From an uncultured Desulfuromonadales bacterium (GTDB taxonomy: Bacteria; Desulfobacterota; Desulfuromonadia; Geobacterales; Pseudopelobacteraceae), in the NCBI GenBank assembly GCA_903868145.1, contig CAIPTY010000084.1, positions 1 to 54,093 on the forward strand: a DNA stretch of 54,093 nt, in the 5' to 3' direction. The notes under the pieces are model-generated. The model was not told where the DNA came from. It made no database searches and saw only the letters and a list, made by a program, of their open reading frames with translations. Within the stretch, counting starts at the first letter, position 1; each line of letters opens with the position of its first letter. The position numbers and the translations under genes were made by a program. Shown piece by piece: positions 5,596-14,764 of this stretch.

Positions 5596-8190
5596 ATGAT
5601 GGTTCCAGGATCTGGGTTGAGATGGTTGGTGATGCTTGCCATGACGCTCGTTTCAGCTTTACTCTTCGGTTGTAGTGACGGAGGTGGCGGATACTTCGGC
5701 GGAGTGACTCTTACCAGCATTCAGGTGACACCTGCCGTCAAGGAGATCGCCAGGTCACAGCAGGTACAATTCAGTGCAACCGGTGTCTACAGTGACAGGA
5801 CGACCAGGGATCTTACCGGACAGGTAGTCTGGTCCAGCAGCGACACCGCTAAAGCAACCATCGTCAGCACCAGCGGTATGGCAACCGGTGTCGCTCCCGG
5901 CGCTGTTGCCGTCACCGCCACCTCGGGCACCATCAGCGGCACTGCCACCCTGACGGTTGACGCATCAACCCTTGCAAGCATTGCGATTACGCCTGTTGCA
6001 AAAGAGATCGCCAAGGCGGAACAGGCTCAATTCATCGCCATCGGGACGTTCAGTGACGGCGATGTCCACGATCTGACTTCCCAGGTCACCTGGTCCAGCA
6101 GCGATGCCACAAAAGCGACCATCGTCGCTGCAAGCGGCATGGCAACCGGCGTTGCTCCCGGCAGCACCACCATCACTGCAACCGCCGCCAGCCTGGGCGG
6201 CATCAAGGGTACCGCCACCCTGACGGTTGACGCATCAACCCTGACAAGCATTGCGGTTACTCCCTCCACACAGCAGATCGCCAGGGGACAACAGGCTCAA
6301 TTCATCGCCATCGGGACGTTCAGTGACGGCGATGTCCACGATCTGACTTCCCAGGTAAGCTGGACCAGCAGCGATACCACTAAAGCGAGCATCGTTGCGG
6401 GCAGCGGCGTTGCAACCGGCCTTGCAACCGGCACCACCACCATCACTGCCACCGCCGCCAGTCTGGGGGGCATCAAAGGCACAGCCTCTCTGACGGTTGA
6501 CCCCTCCAAACTGACGAGTATTACGATAACACCGGCCACTGCTTCGATAACCGTTAAGGGCAGTCAACAATTCGCTGCCATGGGGACGTTCGATGACGGT
6601 CACATCCATGATCTGACTGCCGAGGTTGACTGGTCCAGCAGTGACACCTCGAAAGCCACCATCGTCAGCACCAGCGGGGTGGCAACCGGTATTGCTGCGG
6701 GTACCGCCAGCATCACCGCACATGCCTCAAAACTGGGCGGCATCCGAGGAACCGCGACCCTTACGGTCAGTACGGCCGCGGATCCCGCTAATATTCCGAC
6801 CCCACCGAGTGATGACCCGAAATACTTCCAGGTCATGATCGACAACCGTGTTGCCGCTGCTAAAATAGTCGGCGACGGCGTCACCAACGACGGTAAAATC
6901 CATTTTTTGGTGACGGGCAAGAGAATGCAGGTTGTTAACGACGGAAAATCCTTTACATATTTTACCTGGCTGAGCGGCGGCAAGGACGCCGGCGGCAAAT
7001 GGAGCGACTGGAGCAACCCGGCTTTTCATACACCCAATACTGCCGATGATCTCAACGATCCTGCAAAAACCAACGGGAAAAGCGCCGACGGGGCAATCTA
7101 TAAAAGCACTACGCCCGGTGACGGCGGCTACGATGTTACCCTGGACCAACTGCCTCTGGACGCCACCGGTAAATATCGCGTCCTGAAGATTCCTTTCCGT
7201 GATCCCGCTGACCCTGACTATTCAATGATGGGGTCAGGACGGGTACTTTTTGCCCTGGGCAAGCCGGTCTGGTCTCGAATCGAACTTGCAGCCGACGGCT
7301 ATTATACCCCTGTCGGACCTGATATTAACAACCCGACTACCGGGGGGGCCACCCGATTTGACTTTATGGAAATGAACTGCGCCACCGCGCCCAAGGGAAG
7401 CACGGGTACTGTTCCGGTATGCTATGTTAATACCACAAACGTTGATTTCTTCTCGCTTGGGGTGGCCATAAACGGTCGTCAAAGTAACGGCATCACAAAG
7501 ACATTTGGTCTGGATCTGGGAAAATCATCCACCCCCGTGTCCGATGTCGTCGCTGCCCTCTCGAAACTGACGGGTGATTACACGATGGGAAAACAGACAG
7601 TTACCGTTGCCGGTGTTGACACTTTCGTCAGATTCCGGAGTCCGAGCAAATCTTTCCCCCTCACATCCACTGAGCTGGATGCCACAATAACCAAGGGTTT
7701 TGAAAAGTACAAAACCACTGCCCTGAGTTTCAGAGACGGTGACAATGTCCTGTACGAAGCAAAGGTGGACGCTTCCAACAACATCGTGTTCTCATCGCCT
7801 ACTGCATTTACACTTAAATCGGTAGGTGGAAAACTGCCGACCAGCCAGGAAGTTGTCGCTGCCGAGGGTGGCAAAGCCGGAATATTCAATACTGCCGTGG
7901 TAGATAATACCGGCGACAAAAAATACCCGAATGTCGCGGTCGCGTGGATCAATGCATTCCTCAACAGGGGGGTATTCGATGATACGGACAAGTGGAAATA
8001 CAGCAGGAAGGACGAATGGTATCCTGCAGGCGGCGTCTACAACCAGTATTCAAAGACGATCCATGATTACTTCCTCTATAAGTCGGCCTACGGTCTCCCG
8101 TACGATGAGCCGGGAGGCATTAAAGATAACCCGACAGAGCCGAAGATAAGTGATTGCACCGCAATGACCCTGACAATCACCATCGACTGA
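5596..8190 (+). CDS. Lipoprotein with four Big_2 repeats and a GH64-like (beta-1,3-glucanase/thaumatin-like) domain
   Basis: An 864-residue surface or outer-membrane lipoprotein. ATG 5596 follows caggaggt by eight bases; the signal peptide ends in LLFGC. Four Ig-like Big_2 repeats of about 82-85 residues follow (roughly 35-375), each with LTSIxVTP, FSDGxxHDLTxxVxWSSSD, KATIVxxSG and GTATLTV. After a Pro-rich linker comes a domain of about 450 residues whose landmarks fit GH64/thaumatin-like beta-1,3-glucanases: FQVMIDN at its start, RVLFALGKPV, NTTNVDFFSLGVAINGR, and AYGLPYDEPGG near the end. GH64 membership is my reading of these motifs, and the catalytic acids were not verified. Repeats 2 and 3 are almost identical at DNA level (recent duplication). 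A terminator follows. Confidence 0.8.
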   Translation: MMVPGSGLRWLVMLAMTLVSALLFGCSDGGGGYFGGVTLTSIQVTPAVKEIARSQQVQFSATGVYSDRTTRDLTGQVVWSSSDTAKATIVSTSGMATGVAPGAVAVTATSGTISGTATLTVDASTLASIAITPVAKEIAKAEQAQFIAIGTFSDGDVHDLTSQVTWSSSDATKATIVAASGMATGVAPGSTTITATAASLGGIKGTATLTVDASTLTSIAVTPSTQQIARGQQAQFIAIGTFSDGDVHDLTSQVSWTSSDTTKASIVAGSGVATGLATGTTTITATAASLGGIKGTASLTVDPSKLTSITITPATASITVKGSQQFAAMGTFDDGHIHDLTAEVDWSSSDTSKATIVSTSGVATGIAAGTASITAHASKLGGIRGTATLTVSTAADPANIPTPPSDDPKYFQVMIDNRVAAAKIVGDGVTNDGKIHFLVTGKRMQVVNDGKSFTYFTWLSGGKDAGGKWSDWSNPAFHTPNTADDLNDPAKTNGKSADGAIYKSTTPGDGGYDVTLDQLPLDATGKYRVLKIPFRDPADPDYSMMGSGRVLFALGKPVWSRIELAADGYYTPVGPDINNPTTGGATRFDFMEMNCATAPKGSTGTVPVCYVNTTNVDFFSLGVAINGRQSNGITKTFGLDLGKSSTPVSDVVAALSKLTGDYTMGKQTVTVAGVDTFVRFRSPSKSFPLTSTELDATITKGFEKYKTTALSFRDGDNVLYEAKVDASNNIVFSSPTAFTLKSVGGKLPTSQEVVAAEGGKAGIFNTAVVDNTGDKKYPNVAVAWINAFLNRGVFDDTDKWKYSRKDEWYPAGGVYNQYSKTIHDYFLYKSAYGLPYDEPGGIKDNPTEPKISDCTAMTLTITID

Positions 8191-8237
8191 TGCGTCCGGG
8201 TGCGTAAGCCGCTGATGTACATGAGGGTGTAACACCA

Positions 8238-8277
8238 ACGACCTGCCGTTGTATGAGTGACGGCAGGTCGTTTTTTA
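8238..8277 (+). terminator. Rho-independent terminator after the Big_2/GH64-like gene
   Basis: The stem acgacctgccg/cggcaggtcgt is followed by six T. The next gene has its own ribosome site about 50 bases later. Confidence 0.93.
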
Positions 8278-8332
8278 TCTGGATTTTCAGTGAGATCTGT
8301 TTAGTAATGGCCACCCAGAAAAAGGAGATTAT

Positions 8333-8815
8333 ATGAGAGCGCTTGTCCACACATTTATTCTGCTGGCCTGCTTTACTGCCCCGCTATATGCCGCGCCCGC
8401 AAGCATTGTTCCTCTTACAATCAAGGGGAAGGCAATCACAATCGGCTCCTCCGCCGACAGAGCATCAATCGCCACGACTCTCAAAGGGGTATTCAAAAAG
8501 GAAGCGCCCTCCGTATCTTTACCGGATTTTCTCCAGTATGATTTTTCGGCGGTGGAAGGGCAAGGGCCTGTTTCTCTGAACTTTAAATTCGACACGCGGG
8601 GTATGTGGACCGAGATTGACATCTTTGCATATATGAAGGAACAAAATCCGGTTGCACAGCAGCTTGTCGGCTGGCTGACGAAAAAAGTCGGCAAGGGGAA
8701 GAAGAACGGTAAGAAAACAACCTGGAAATATGAAGGACTTGTGTATCGCCTTGAGGAAGTGAAAGACTCTGGTGATGAATCGGCCTACAGCATGAACATT
8801 TCAAAAATAAGGTAA
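8333..8815 (+). CDS. Secreted protein of unknown function
   Basis: A 160-residue exported protein. Residues 1-20 are a signal peptide (LLACFTAPLYAA). The mature part starts with beta-strand-like segments (IVPLTIKGKAITIG) and has a basic stretch, KKVGKGKKNGKKT, near residue 122. It starts with an ATG nine bases after aaaaagg. I recognise no family. It lies 11 bp before a membrane-protein gene and may be co-transcribed with it; the terminator at 8238 separates it from the upstream lipoprotein. Confidence 0.72.
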   Translation: MRALVHTFILLACFTAPLYAAPASIVPLTIKGKAITIGSSADRASIATTLKGVFKKEAPSVSLPDFLQYDFSAVEGQGPVSLNFKFDTRGMWTEIDIFAYMKEQNPVAQQLVGWLTKKVGKGKKNGKKTTWKYEGLVYRLEEVKDSGDESAYSMNISKIR

Positions 8816-8826
8816 TATTCAGAAGC

Positions 8827-9450
8827 ATGCACACGCTTACCATCATGCACGGGTACACCCTGGGATGGCTCGCCTGCTGTATAGCCTCATGCGCACTGGT
8901 GCTGCGCCGTCGGGAGGCATTCGCTTTCATGCACCGGGAATACTGGCGCCTGCAGAGTGAACCGTGGAAACTGCTGACCGGTGCAACCGCTGCAATCGGC
9001 CTGACAGTCATGGCGCCCTACACGGGCGATCCGACCTGGGACTATGTTGACGCCCTGTTCATGTCGATCCTGACATATACTGCGGCACCATGGACGGTGG
9101 CGATCCTCTTCCGCTTCTTCAGGCGTCTGGCCTCGATACAACAGATGTTCGTGGCCTGCTGCCTCTGGTTATTTTCGGCCAGTTGGTCATACGACCTCTA
9201 CATCTGGCTGCGTGACGGTTTGTACCCCCTCACATGGACATCCAACCTGGTGGCGTCGTCATTTCTGTACCTGATGGGTGGCTTGGTCTGGTGTCTGGAA
9301 TGGCTGCCCGGCAGAGGAATGTCCTTCTCGTTCATGCGACCCGATTGGCCACTACGCACCGTTTCAACCCCATTCAGCAGGATCGCCTGGCTGGCGTTGC
9401 CAATAATGCTGCTGATAGCAGTTCTTATGCTCAGGTTCCTGCTCCCGTAA
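8827..9450 (+). CDS. Six-helix membrane protein of unknown function
   Basis: A 207-residue protein with about six transmembrane segments (near 9-26, 52-68, 80-98, 110-125, 140-158 and 185-205) and a short Arg-rich first cytoplasmic loop (LRRREAFAFMHREYWR). There is no recognisable family motif and no pore or transporter signature. The start could be ATG 8827 or the in-frame ATG 8845. It follows the secreted protein at 8333 with an 11-bp gap and converges with the DUF815 gene. Confidence 0.7.
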   Translation: MHTLTIMHGYTLGWLACCIASCALVLRRREAFAFMHREYWRLQSEPWKLLTGATAAIGLTVMAPYTGDPTWDYVDALFMSILTYTAAPWTVAILFRFFRRLASIQQMFVACCLWLFSASWSYDLYIWLRDGLYPLTWTSNLVASSFLYLMGGLVWCLEWLPGRGMSFSFMRPDWPLRTVSTPFSRIAWLALPIMLLIAVLMLRFLLP

Positions 9451-9479
9451 CATCACGGTCTATGCCGAACCGCATGGTA

Positions 9480-10400
9480 TCATGCACGTTGCCGCAACAG
9501 CGCGGTTCCAACCCAGTCGGTTGCGAATTGATACGCTATGCGTCCGCTGTTGTCCCCCTTGGTGTAGGCCCACTCAATGGCTGCCTTTTCCCCGTCAGCG
9601 CACCAAACGGAAGCAACATTACACTGCTGTGAAAGTTTCATAACCCACTGCCGGACAACTTCGAGATACTGTTCCTGAGAAAACGGGTGAAAACCGATCC
9701 AAAGCCCAAACCTGCCGGATAGGGAGATTTTCTCTTCCACCGCCTCACCATGGTGAATCTCGTTGTTGACCAGCATTGCTCCCCGATTGTCGGTCTCGTA
9801 TTCCGGCAACAGGTGCCGCCGGTTGGAGGTAACGTAGATTCTGGTGTTTTCAGGTGGAGCGTACACGGAACCGTCCAGGGCGCTTTTCAGCATCTTGTAG
9901 CCGATTTCTCCGATTTCAAACGATACGTCATCCGAGAAGATTATGAAGCGATACGGTTCCAGCTTGATCGAATCAACAATCACCGGGAGATGTACCAGAT
10001 CATCCTTGTCTACCTGAATGATCCTGAGACCTTCTGGCGCATATCGATTGAGAAGAGCGCGCACCACTGAAGATTTTCCGGTGCCGCGGGTACCCCACAG
10101 CAGTACGTTATTGGAGGGAAACCTGTTGAGAAACTGTACCGTATTCTGGACCAGAATATGTTTCTGCTTTTCAATGCCGAGCAGGTCGTCAAGGTGTATC
10201 CCCTCGATTTCCGGCACCGGATCCAGATAGCCTGTAAAAGAGTGCCGCCGCCAGTTGGCGGCGTGGCACTCCTTCCAGTCGATCCTGCCTGTCCGTTGCG
10301 GCAGCAGATATTCGACAGCGTCAAGAACACGTTTAAGTTGTTCACCTAATGCCTGATCCATGGAGATTGTGTGTGAGTTGGACATGTCAGATACTTTCAC
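9480..10400 (-). CDS. DUF815 family AAA+ ATPase
   Basis: A 306-residue ATP-binding protein of the DUF815 family. The P-loop GTRGTGKSS is at residues 103-111, after an N-terminal region containing the family-typical HLDDLLGIEKQK. A Walker B-like FIIFSDDVSFE and a sensor-like YVTSNRRHLLPE follow, as in DnaA/clamp-loader-like AAA+ proteins. Its start (GTG 10400, or ATG 10385) overlaps the stop of the NuoB-like subunit gene, so it is translationally coupled to the Ehr operon. The family has no established role. In this setting a part in assembly, quality control or activation of the membrane complex is a reasonable inference only. Confidence 0.85.
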   Translation of the reverse strand: MKVSDMSNSHTISMDQALGEQLKRVLDAVEYLLPQRTGRIDWKECHAANWRRHSFTGYLDPVPEIEGIHLDDLLGIEKQKHILVQNTVQFLNRFPSNNVLLWGTRGTGKSSVVRALLNRYAPEGLRIIQVDKDDLVHLPVIVDSIKLEPYRFIIFSDDVSFEIGEIGYKMLKSALDGSVYAPPENTRIYVTSNRRHLLPEYETDNRGAMLVNNEIHHGEAVEEKISLSGRFGLWIGFHPFSQEQYLEVVRQWVMKLSQQCNVASVWCADGEKAAIEWAYTKGDNSGRIAYQFATDWVGTALLRQRA

Positions 10401-11143
10401 CGTATTTTGTCGATAATGCGGAGCAATCCGTCAAGGATGGTCGCGGGATGGGGCGGACAGCCGGGGATGAAAAGATCGACCGGAACTAGACCGGCCGCTC
10501 CGTTTTTAACCTGGGGTGAATCAATGTACGGACCTCCATGTATGGCACAGGCACCGCAGGCGACAACTATCTTGGGATCAGGAATCGCAGTATATGTGGT
10601 GAGGAGGGCCTGAGCCATGTTTTCGGTAACCGGGCCGGTTATCCAGAGACCGTCTGCATGACGGGGCGACGCCACAAACTGTATGCCGAAACGTCCGAGA
10701 TCCCAGCCGATCGTTGACAGCACGTTAGTATCAGCCTCGCAGGCGTTACATCCTCCGGCGCTGACCTCCCGGAATTTGAGCGAGCGGCCCACTATGCGCT
10801 GCAGGTCGGCAGAAAGCGCCTGCGCAAATTGCCGGGAAGCTCCGGGCTTTATGAGAAGATGATCTCTTTGTGTCGCCGCAAGTCGATAATCAGTGGTGAA
10901 TTCAATCCCTCCTGCCGGGCACTCGGCGCAGAAAAGGCATTTCCCCATATCCAGGCATCCACCTTCTTCAGCAGAAAAGGCACCGTAGGGACATTCCGCC
11001 GATGTACCATGCTGTTCGGCCGACCGTGCAAGCGATGACGGCACAGGGTAACCGCGAAACCGCTCCGGCATCTGCAAAGGCTCTGCGGGATAGGGCATGG
11101 TCCGGTGCCCTTGCTTCAGGCGGGAAATAATTTCTCTGATCAT
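10397..11143 (-). CDS. Ehr/hydrogenase-4 small subunit (HyfI/NuoB-like) with ferredoxin-like N-terminus
   Basis: A 248-residue iron-sulfur subunit, homologous to NuoB/HycG/HyfI. The cluster ligands of the NuoB fold are all present: Cys132 and Cys135 in GGCNACEAD, Cys199 in GACAIHGG and Cys229 in PGCPPHP. The N-terminal 80 residues add a Cys-rich segment (Cys51, 63, 69, 72, 75; GKCLFCAECP) like half of a ferredoxin, which could bind one more 4Fe-4S cluster. ATG 11143 is chosen for its ribosome site (ggagagagga). It is the electron-transfer module between ferredoxin-type donors and the large subunit, on the cytoplasmic face of the membrane complex. Confidence 0.88.
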   Translation of the reverse strand: MIREIISRLKQGHRTMPYPAEPLQMPERFRGYPVPSSLARSAEQHGTSAECPYGAFSAEEGGCLDMGKCLFCAECPAGGIEFTTDYRLAATQRDHLLIKPGASRQFAQALSADLQRIVGRSLKFREVSAGGCNACEADTNVLSTIGWDLGRFGIQFVASPRHADGLWITGPVTENMAQALLTTYTAIPDPKIVVACGACAIHGGPYIDSPQVKNGAAGLVPVDLFIPGCPPHPATILDGLLRIIDKIR

Positions 11144-11160
11144 ACCCTGTTCCTCTCTCC

Positions 11161-12681
11161 TTATAAATCGAACCCGCAATAGGAAAGGTTGAAGCTCTTG
11201 TTACAGAGCGGAAAATCAGATATCTGCTGACCGCGTAATGCCATGGCAAGTCCCGGCCAGTTGTGAAACGAGGGATCCACGATCTTGTACCGGACAAACC
11301 TCCCGGTGGCGTCAGTGACAGCCACGTGACATATCTCGCCGCGCCATCCTTCCGTCATGGCCAGGGCCAGCCGGTGACCTGCGCATGCAGATGCCTGACG
11401 GCGATGCCCGCCGCCGGGCATCTGCCGAAGCTGCTCCTCGATGAAATCCATGGACTTGAGGGCTTCCTGCCATCTGATCATTGTCCTGGCACAAACGTCC
11501 CCGTGGAATGAAGTGGCAACGGGCACATTGGTCATGCGATAGATGCCGAAGGGATAATCGTTGCGCACATCCCGCTTGATCCCGCAGGCCCGTGCAGGAG
11601 GGCCGACCAGCCCCAAATCAAGCCCCTGCAGCAATGTCAGGCTGCCGGTATCCTCCAGACGCCCCATGACCGATGGCGAGTTCCAGAGAAGTTCAACGGC
11701 ATCAGTCAGGTCGCGGCGCGCCTCCGCCAGGCGCTTGAGCAGGTTGTCCCGCAGATCGTTCGTGATATCGAAAACCGTGCCGCCGGGTGTGAGGAGTCCC
11801 CGCCCGAATCTGCTTCCACACAGGACGGCTGTCATATTGAGGAAATCTCCCCGGATACGGCCACAGAAGGATGCCGTAGGCAGATAACCGACATCACCGG
11901 CGATTGCGCCCAGGTCGCCGGTATGGTTCGCCAGCCGTTCAAGCTCCAGAGCAATGCCGCGCAGTACCTCGGCGCGAGGCGGCACTTTGGTCCCGGACAG
12001 TGCCTCCATAATCATGCAGTAGGCCTGACCATGTCCTATGGTAGTGTCTCCGGCGGCAGTCTCCATGGTCTGCAGGGTGCGTGGATGAGGCCCGCCGATA
12101 CACGCTGCCTCAATACCACGGTGCTGGTAACCCAGTGATATTTCCAGATGGAATACCTCTTCTCCGTGACACTGGAAACGAAAGTGACCTGGTTCAATGA
12201 TCCCGGCATGCACCGGGCCGACGGCAACTTCATGCACGTTATCGCCGGCTACCTGAAAGTACTCCATGACACCTACACGGATGGGCTCATCTGCAGGTCG
12301 GTTCCAGGCATCGCGTCCAGGCACAAACGGGTGGTGGAAGCGTACGGGGTTAAACCGGGGATGGTCATCAAAAACCAGACCGCACTGTTCGGCGATCTCC
12401 CGCTCAAAGAGGTGTGCCTGTGTGCAGAGTGAAGCGATTGACGGGAAGCGGTCATCGGTTACATCCGTGCGTGTTACGGCGAGACGCCCCTCCCCCTTGT
12501 CGGCAAGAACACATATCAGCACGACTCCTTTGTTATCGGGAATGCCAAAGTAGGAAACAATGCGCCATCCCTGGTCAACAACGTCCATAATTCCCTGCAA
12601 AAACGGGATGGAATCGACTACGGGAATGTCCGCCAGCGGAATGGAAGAACTGTTGTAGAGAGTATGCAGGGAACCGCTCAC
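11161..12681 (-). CDS. Ehr complex large subunit (HyfG/NuoCD-like) lacking Ni ligands
   Basis: A 506-residue fusion of a NuoC-like N-terminal domain (FEREIAEQCGLVFDDHP) and a NuoD/hydrogenase-large-subunit-like domain. In true [NiFe] hydrogenases two CxxC pairs bind nickel. Here the first position reads AAGDTTIGHG (about 209-218) with no cysteine, and the C-terminal pair is replaced by two cysteines eight residues apart (C493, C502: LCNKSFNLSYC). It should therefore not make or use hydrogen. This fits the energy-converting-hydrogenase-related (Ehr) group. The start is GTG 12681, overlapping the previous gene's stop by four bases. Its true substrate is unknown; a quinone- or ferredoxin-linked reaction is possible. 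Confidence 0.85.
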   Translation of the reverse strand: MSGSLHTLYNSSSIPLADIPVVDSIPFLQGIMDVVDQGWRIVSYFGIPDNKGVVLICVLADKGEGRLAVTRTDVTDDRFPSIASLCTQAHLFEREIAEQCGLVFDDHPRFNPVRFHHPFVPGRDAWNRPADEPIRVGVMEYFQVAGDNVHEVAVGPVHAGIIEPGHFRFQCHGEEVFHLEISLGYQHRGIEAACIGGPHPRTLQTMETAAGDTTIGHGQAYCMIMEALSGTKVPPRAEVLRGIALELERLANHTGDLGAIAGDVGYLPTASFCGRIRGDFLNMTAVLCGSRFGRGLLTPGGTVFDITNDLRDNLLKRLAEARRDLTDAVELLWNSPSVMGRLEDTGSLTLLQGLDLGLVGPPARACGIKRDVRNDYPFGIYRMTNVPVATSFHGDVCARTMIRWQEALKSMDFIEEQLRQMPGGGHRRQASACAGHRLALAMTEGWRGEICHVAVTDATGRFVRYKIVDPSFHNWPGLAMALRGQQISDFPLCNKSFNLSYCGFDL

Positions 12682-14114
12682 GGCTGCACCCCCAGCATGG
12701 CAGCGCCGTCTTTGAGAAGGGAGACCAGAAATACCGGCGGCCATATTCCAAACATGAGGATTACCATCAACATGAAGAGCGGCGGTCCCACGGTAAGCAG
12801 GCGGTCCTCATAGTCGCTCGGCTCGATGTCAGCCGGTGGCGTGCCCATCACCATCGGCAGCACAGTCAGGGCCATACCGATGAAGACAATCACCAAAAAG
12901 AGCAGAAACAGGGCTCCAACCAGATAACGTCCTTCAATAAAGGCGCTGCTGACAATGGTAAACTCGCTGATGAACGGCGAAAACGGGGGAGAACCGGTAA
13001 TGGCTATGAAACCGGCCAGAAAGATGCCGCCGGACCAGGGCAGTCGCGTCAGTGCCCCCCTGACCACTCCGGTCGTTTTATTCGAGTACGATCGATGGAT
13101 ATTGCCCGATGAAAGGAAGAGCACCCCTTTGGTCAATCCGTTATTCAACATGTGGAAGAGCGCACCATACAGGGCACCTTTGCCGAGACCGAGGCCTATG
13201 GCGAGAATCCCCACATGCTCGACGCTCGAATAGGCCAGCATTCTCTTGAAGTCGGCCTGCCGGGCCATAAAAACAGCGGCAAAGGCCATGGATATGAGTC
13301 CCATCACGAGCAGGCCCTGTTGAAAAAAGCGGATCTCGGTGCCGGATGCCAGACAGATCTGGTAAACCCGCAGGATCGAAAGAAAGGCACAATTGACCAG
13401 TCCACCGGCAAGCAGGGCACCGACCAGTCCCGGAGCTTCCCCGTAGGCATCCGGTTTCCAGGCGTGTAATGGCGCCAGTCCCATTTTCGTGCCGTAGCCG
13501 ACCAGGAGAAAAATCGTTGCAGCGTGCAGCCACGCGGGGTTCAGATCACGGGCGGAGGCCATGAGAGGCCCAAGCAGCAGGGTGGCATGATGATCTGCAA
13601 CGTAGGTCGAATAGGCGAGGAAAAGCAACCCGAGCAACGCCAGGCCGATCCCGACGGAACAAAGCAGAAGATACTTCCATGTTGCTTCGATGGAACGTGC
13701 GTTACGATTAAAATAGATGAGCGGCGCCATGGAGACGGTGGTCGTTTCCACGGCGACCCAGAGCAGACCCAGATGCTGGGTCATGGTCACCATGCTCATG
13801 GCTGACAGGCAGACCAGAAGCCCCACGCAGAGAACCCGGTTGGAACGTTCCTGGCGATAGGAGAGATAACCGACCGCATAGAATGCGCATACGGCAAAGA
13901 GCATACTGATGCACAGCAGGACGATCTTTCCAAGGGGATCAAGCCATATCCATCCATCCGGAGAAGGAAGCGGAGCGTTGCCCAACAGAAGAGCCGTGAG
14001 GATACCATGGATGGTTGCGACTACCGGCAGAACGATGGGGCGCAACCGATTGTCCGGTATGATCCAGGCGCTTAATGCTCCAAGCAGGGGCAGCAGAACA
14101 AGTGCATGCAGCAT
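12678..14114 (-). CDS. Ehr/hydrogenase-4 proton-pumping subunit (HyfF/NuoN-like)
   Basis: A 478-residue antiporter-like membrane subunit with about 14 transmembrane helices. The NuoL/M/N/MrpD family core is clear: the conserved Glu in LGLLWVAVETTTV (TM5), the Lys in GYGTKMGLAPLHAWKPDA (TM7) and the Lys in ADFKRMLAYSSVEHVG. These residues form the ion channel in complex I homologues. It would move protons or sodium ions driven by redox chemistry in the peripheral arm. It overlaps the large-subunit gene by four bases and follows the hyfE-like gene by four bases. Confidence 0.92.
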   Translation of the reverse strand: MLHALVLLPLLGALSAWIIPDNRLRPIVLPVVATIHGILTALLLGNAPLPSPDGWIWLDPLGKIVLLCISMLFAVCAFYAVGYLSYRQERSNRVLCVGLLVCLSAMSMVTMTQHLGLLWVAVETTTVSMAPLIYFNRNARSIEATWKYLLLCSVGIGLALLGLLFLAYSTYVADHHATLLLGPLMASARDLNPAWLHAATIFLLVGYGTKMGLAPLHAWKPDAYGEAPGLVGALLAGGLVNCAFLSILRVYQICLASGTEIRFFQQGLLVMGLISMAFAAVFMARQADFKRMLAYSSVEHVGILAIGLGLGKGALYGALFHMLNNGLTKGVLFLSSGNIHRSYSNKTTGVVRGALTRLPWSGGIFLAGFIAITGSPPFSPFISEFTIVSSAFIEGRYLVGALFLLFLVIVFIGMALTVLPMVMGTPPADIEPSDYEDRLLTVGPPLFMLMVILMFGIWPPVFLVSLLKDGAAMLGVQP

Positions 14115-14118
14115 GCAG

Positions 14119-14760
14119 CTACTCCTCTTTGAGGGCGCTCAGCCGGGACGTGTCAATGGATGAAAATTCCCGACTGATCTGGTTGATTACAATTCCCATG
14201 ACAAATATCCCCACCAGAAGATCGAGAAGTGCGCCAGCCTCTACCATGAACGGCATTGCTTCACTCAGCAACAGGCCGAACAGAAAAATGCCGTTTTCCA
14301 TCACCAGATAGCCGATAACCTGGGAAATAGCCTTGCGGCGGGTTGTGAGAAGCAAAAAACCGGTCAACAGGGTGGCGATGGAGGCCGGTACGAACAGGAG
14401 ATCCTTGTGTTCCGGCGCGAGAGGCAACTGTTCGGCAAAAACAAACGAAAGAGCCGTGAATACCGCGCCAAGAAGCAGGGTTGGCACATAGCCGATGAAT
14501 GGTTCCACTTCGCGCCTGATATGGGCCTTGCGAACGGCCTCGTTGATCAGGTAGGGAATGGCAACCCCCTTGGCCAGAATGATAACTGCCGTGATGGTTG
14601 CCAGATGAGTTGAAAATGGGTGAATAAGCCCCGGCAAAATACCGAGAATCACCCCTTGGACAGCTACTGCACGAATGGAAAAAATCAGTCGACTTGTTCC
14701 GAGCATGACCAGGTTGATGAGCATGACGAGCACTAACAGTTGATCGGCAAATAAATTCAT
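14119..14760 (-). CDS. Ehr/hydrogenase-4 component E (HyfE, NuoK-like)
   Basis: A 213-residue membrane protein with six to seven predicted helices, matching hydrogenase-4 component E. The second half resembles NuoK (a membrane-buried Glu in YLVMENGIFLFG). It sits between the HyfC-like and HyfF-like subunits, spaced by only four bases on each side. In complex I the NuoK Glu takes part in proton translocation, and the same is expected here. Confidence 0.9.
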   Translation of the reverse strand: MNLFADQLLVLVMLINLVMLGTSRLIFSIRAVAVQGVILGILPGLIHPFSTHLATITAVIILAKGVAIPYLINEAVRKAHIRREVEPFIGYVPTLLLGAVFTALSFVFAEQLPLAPEHKDLLFVPASIATLLTGFLLLTTRRKAISQVIGYLVMENGIFLFGLLLSEAMPFMVEAGALLDLLVGIFVMGIVINQISREFSSIDTSRLSALKEE

Positions 14761-14764
14761 CGTA

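Noticed and set aside
11161-12681. Annotation as a functional [NiFe] hydrogenase large subunit.
   Set aside because: The nickel-binding CxxC pairs are missing at both expected positions, so the Ehr assignment is preferred.
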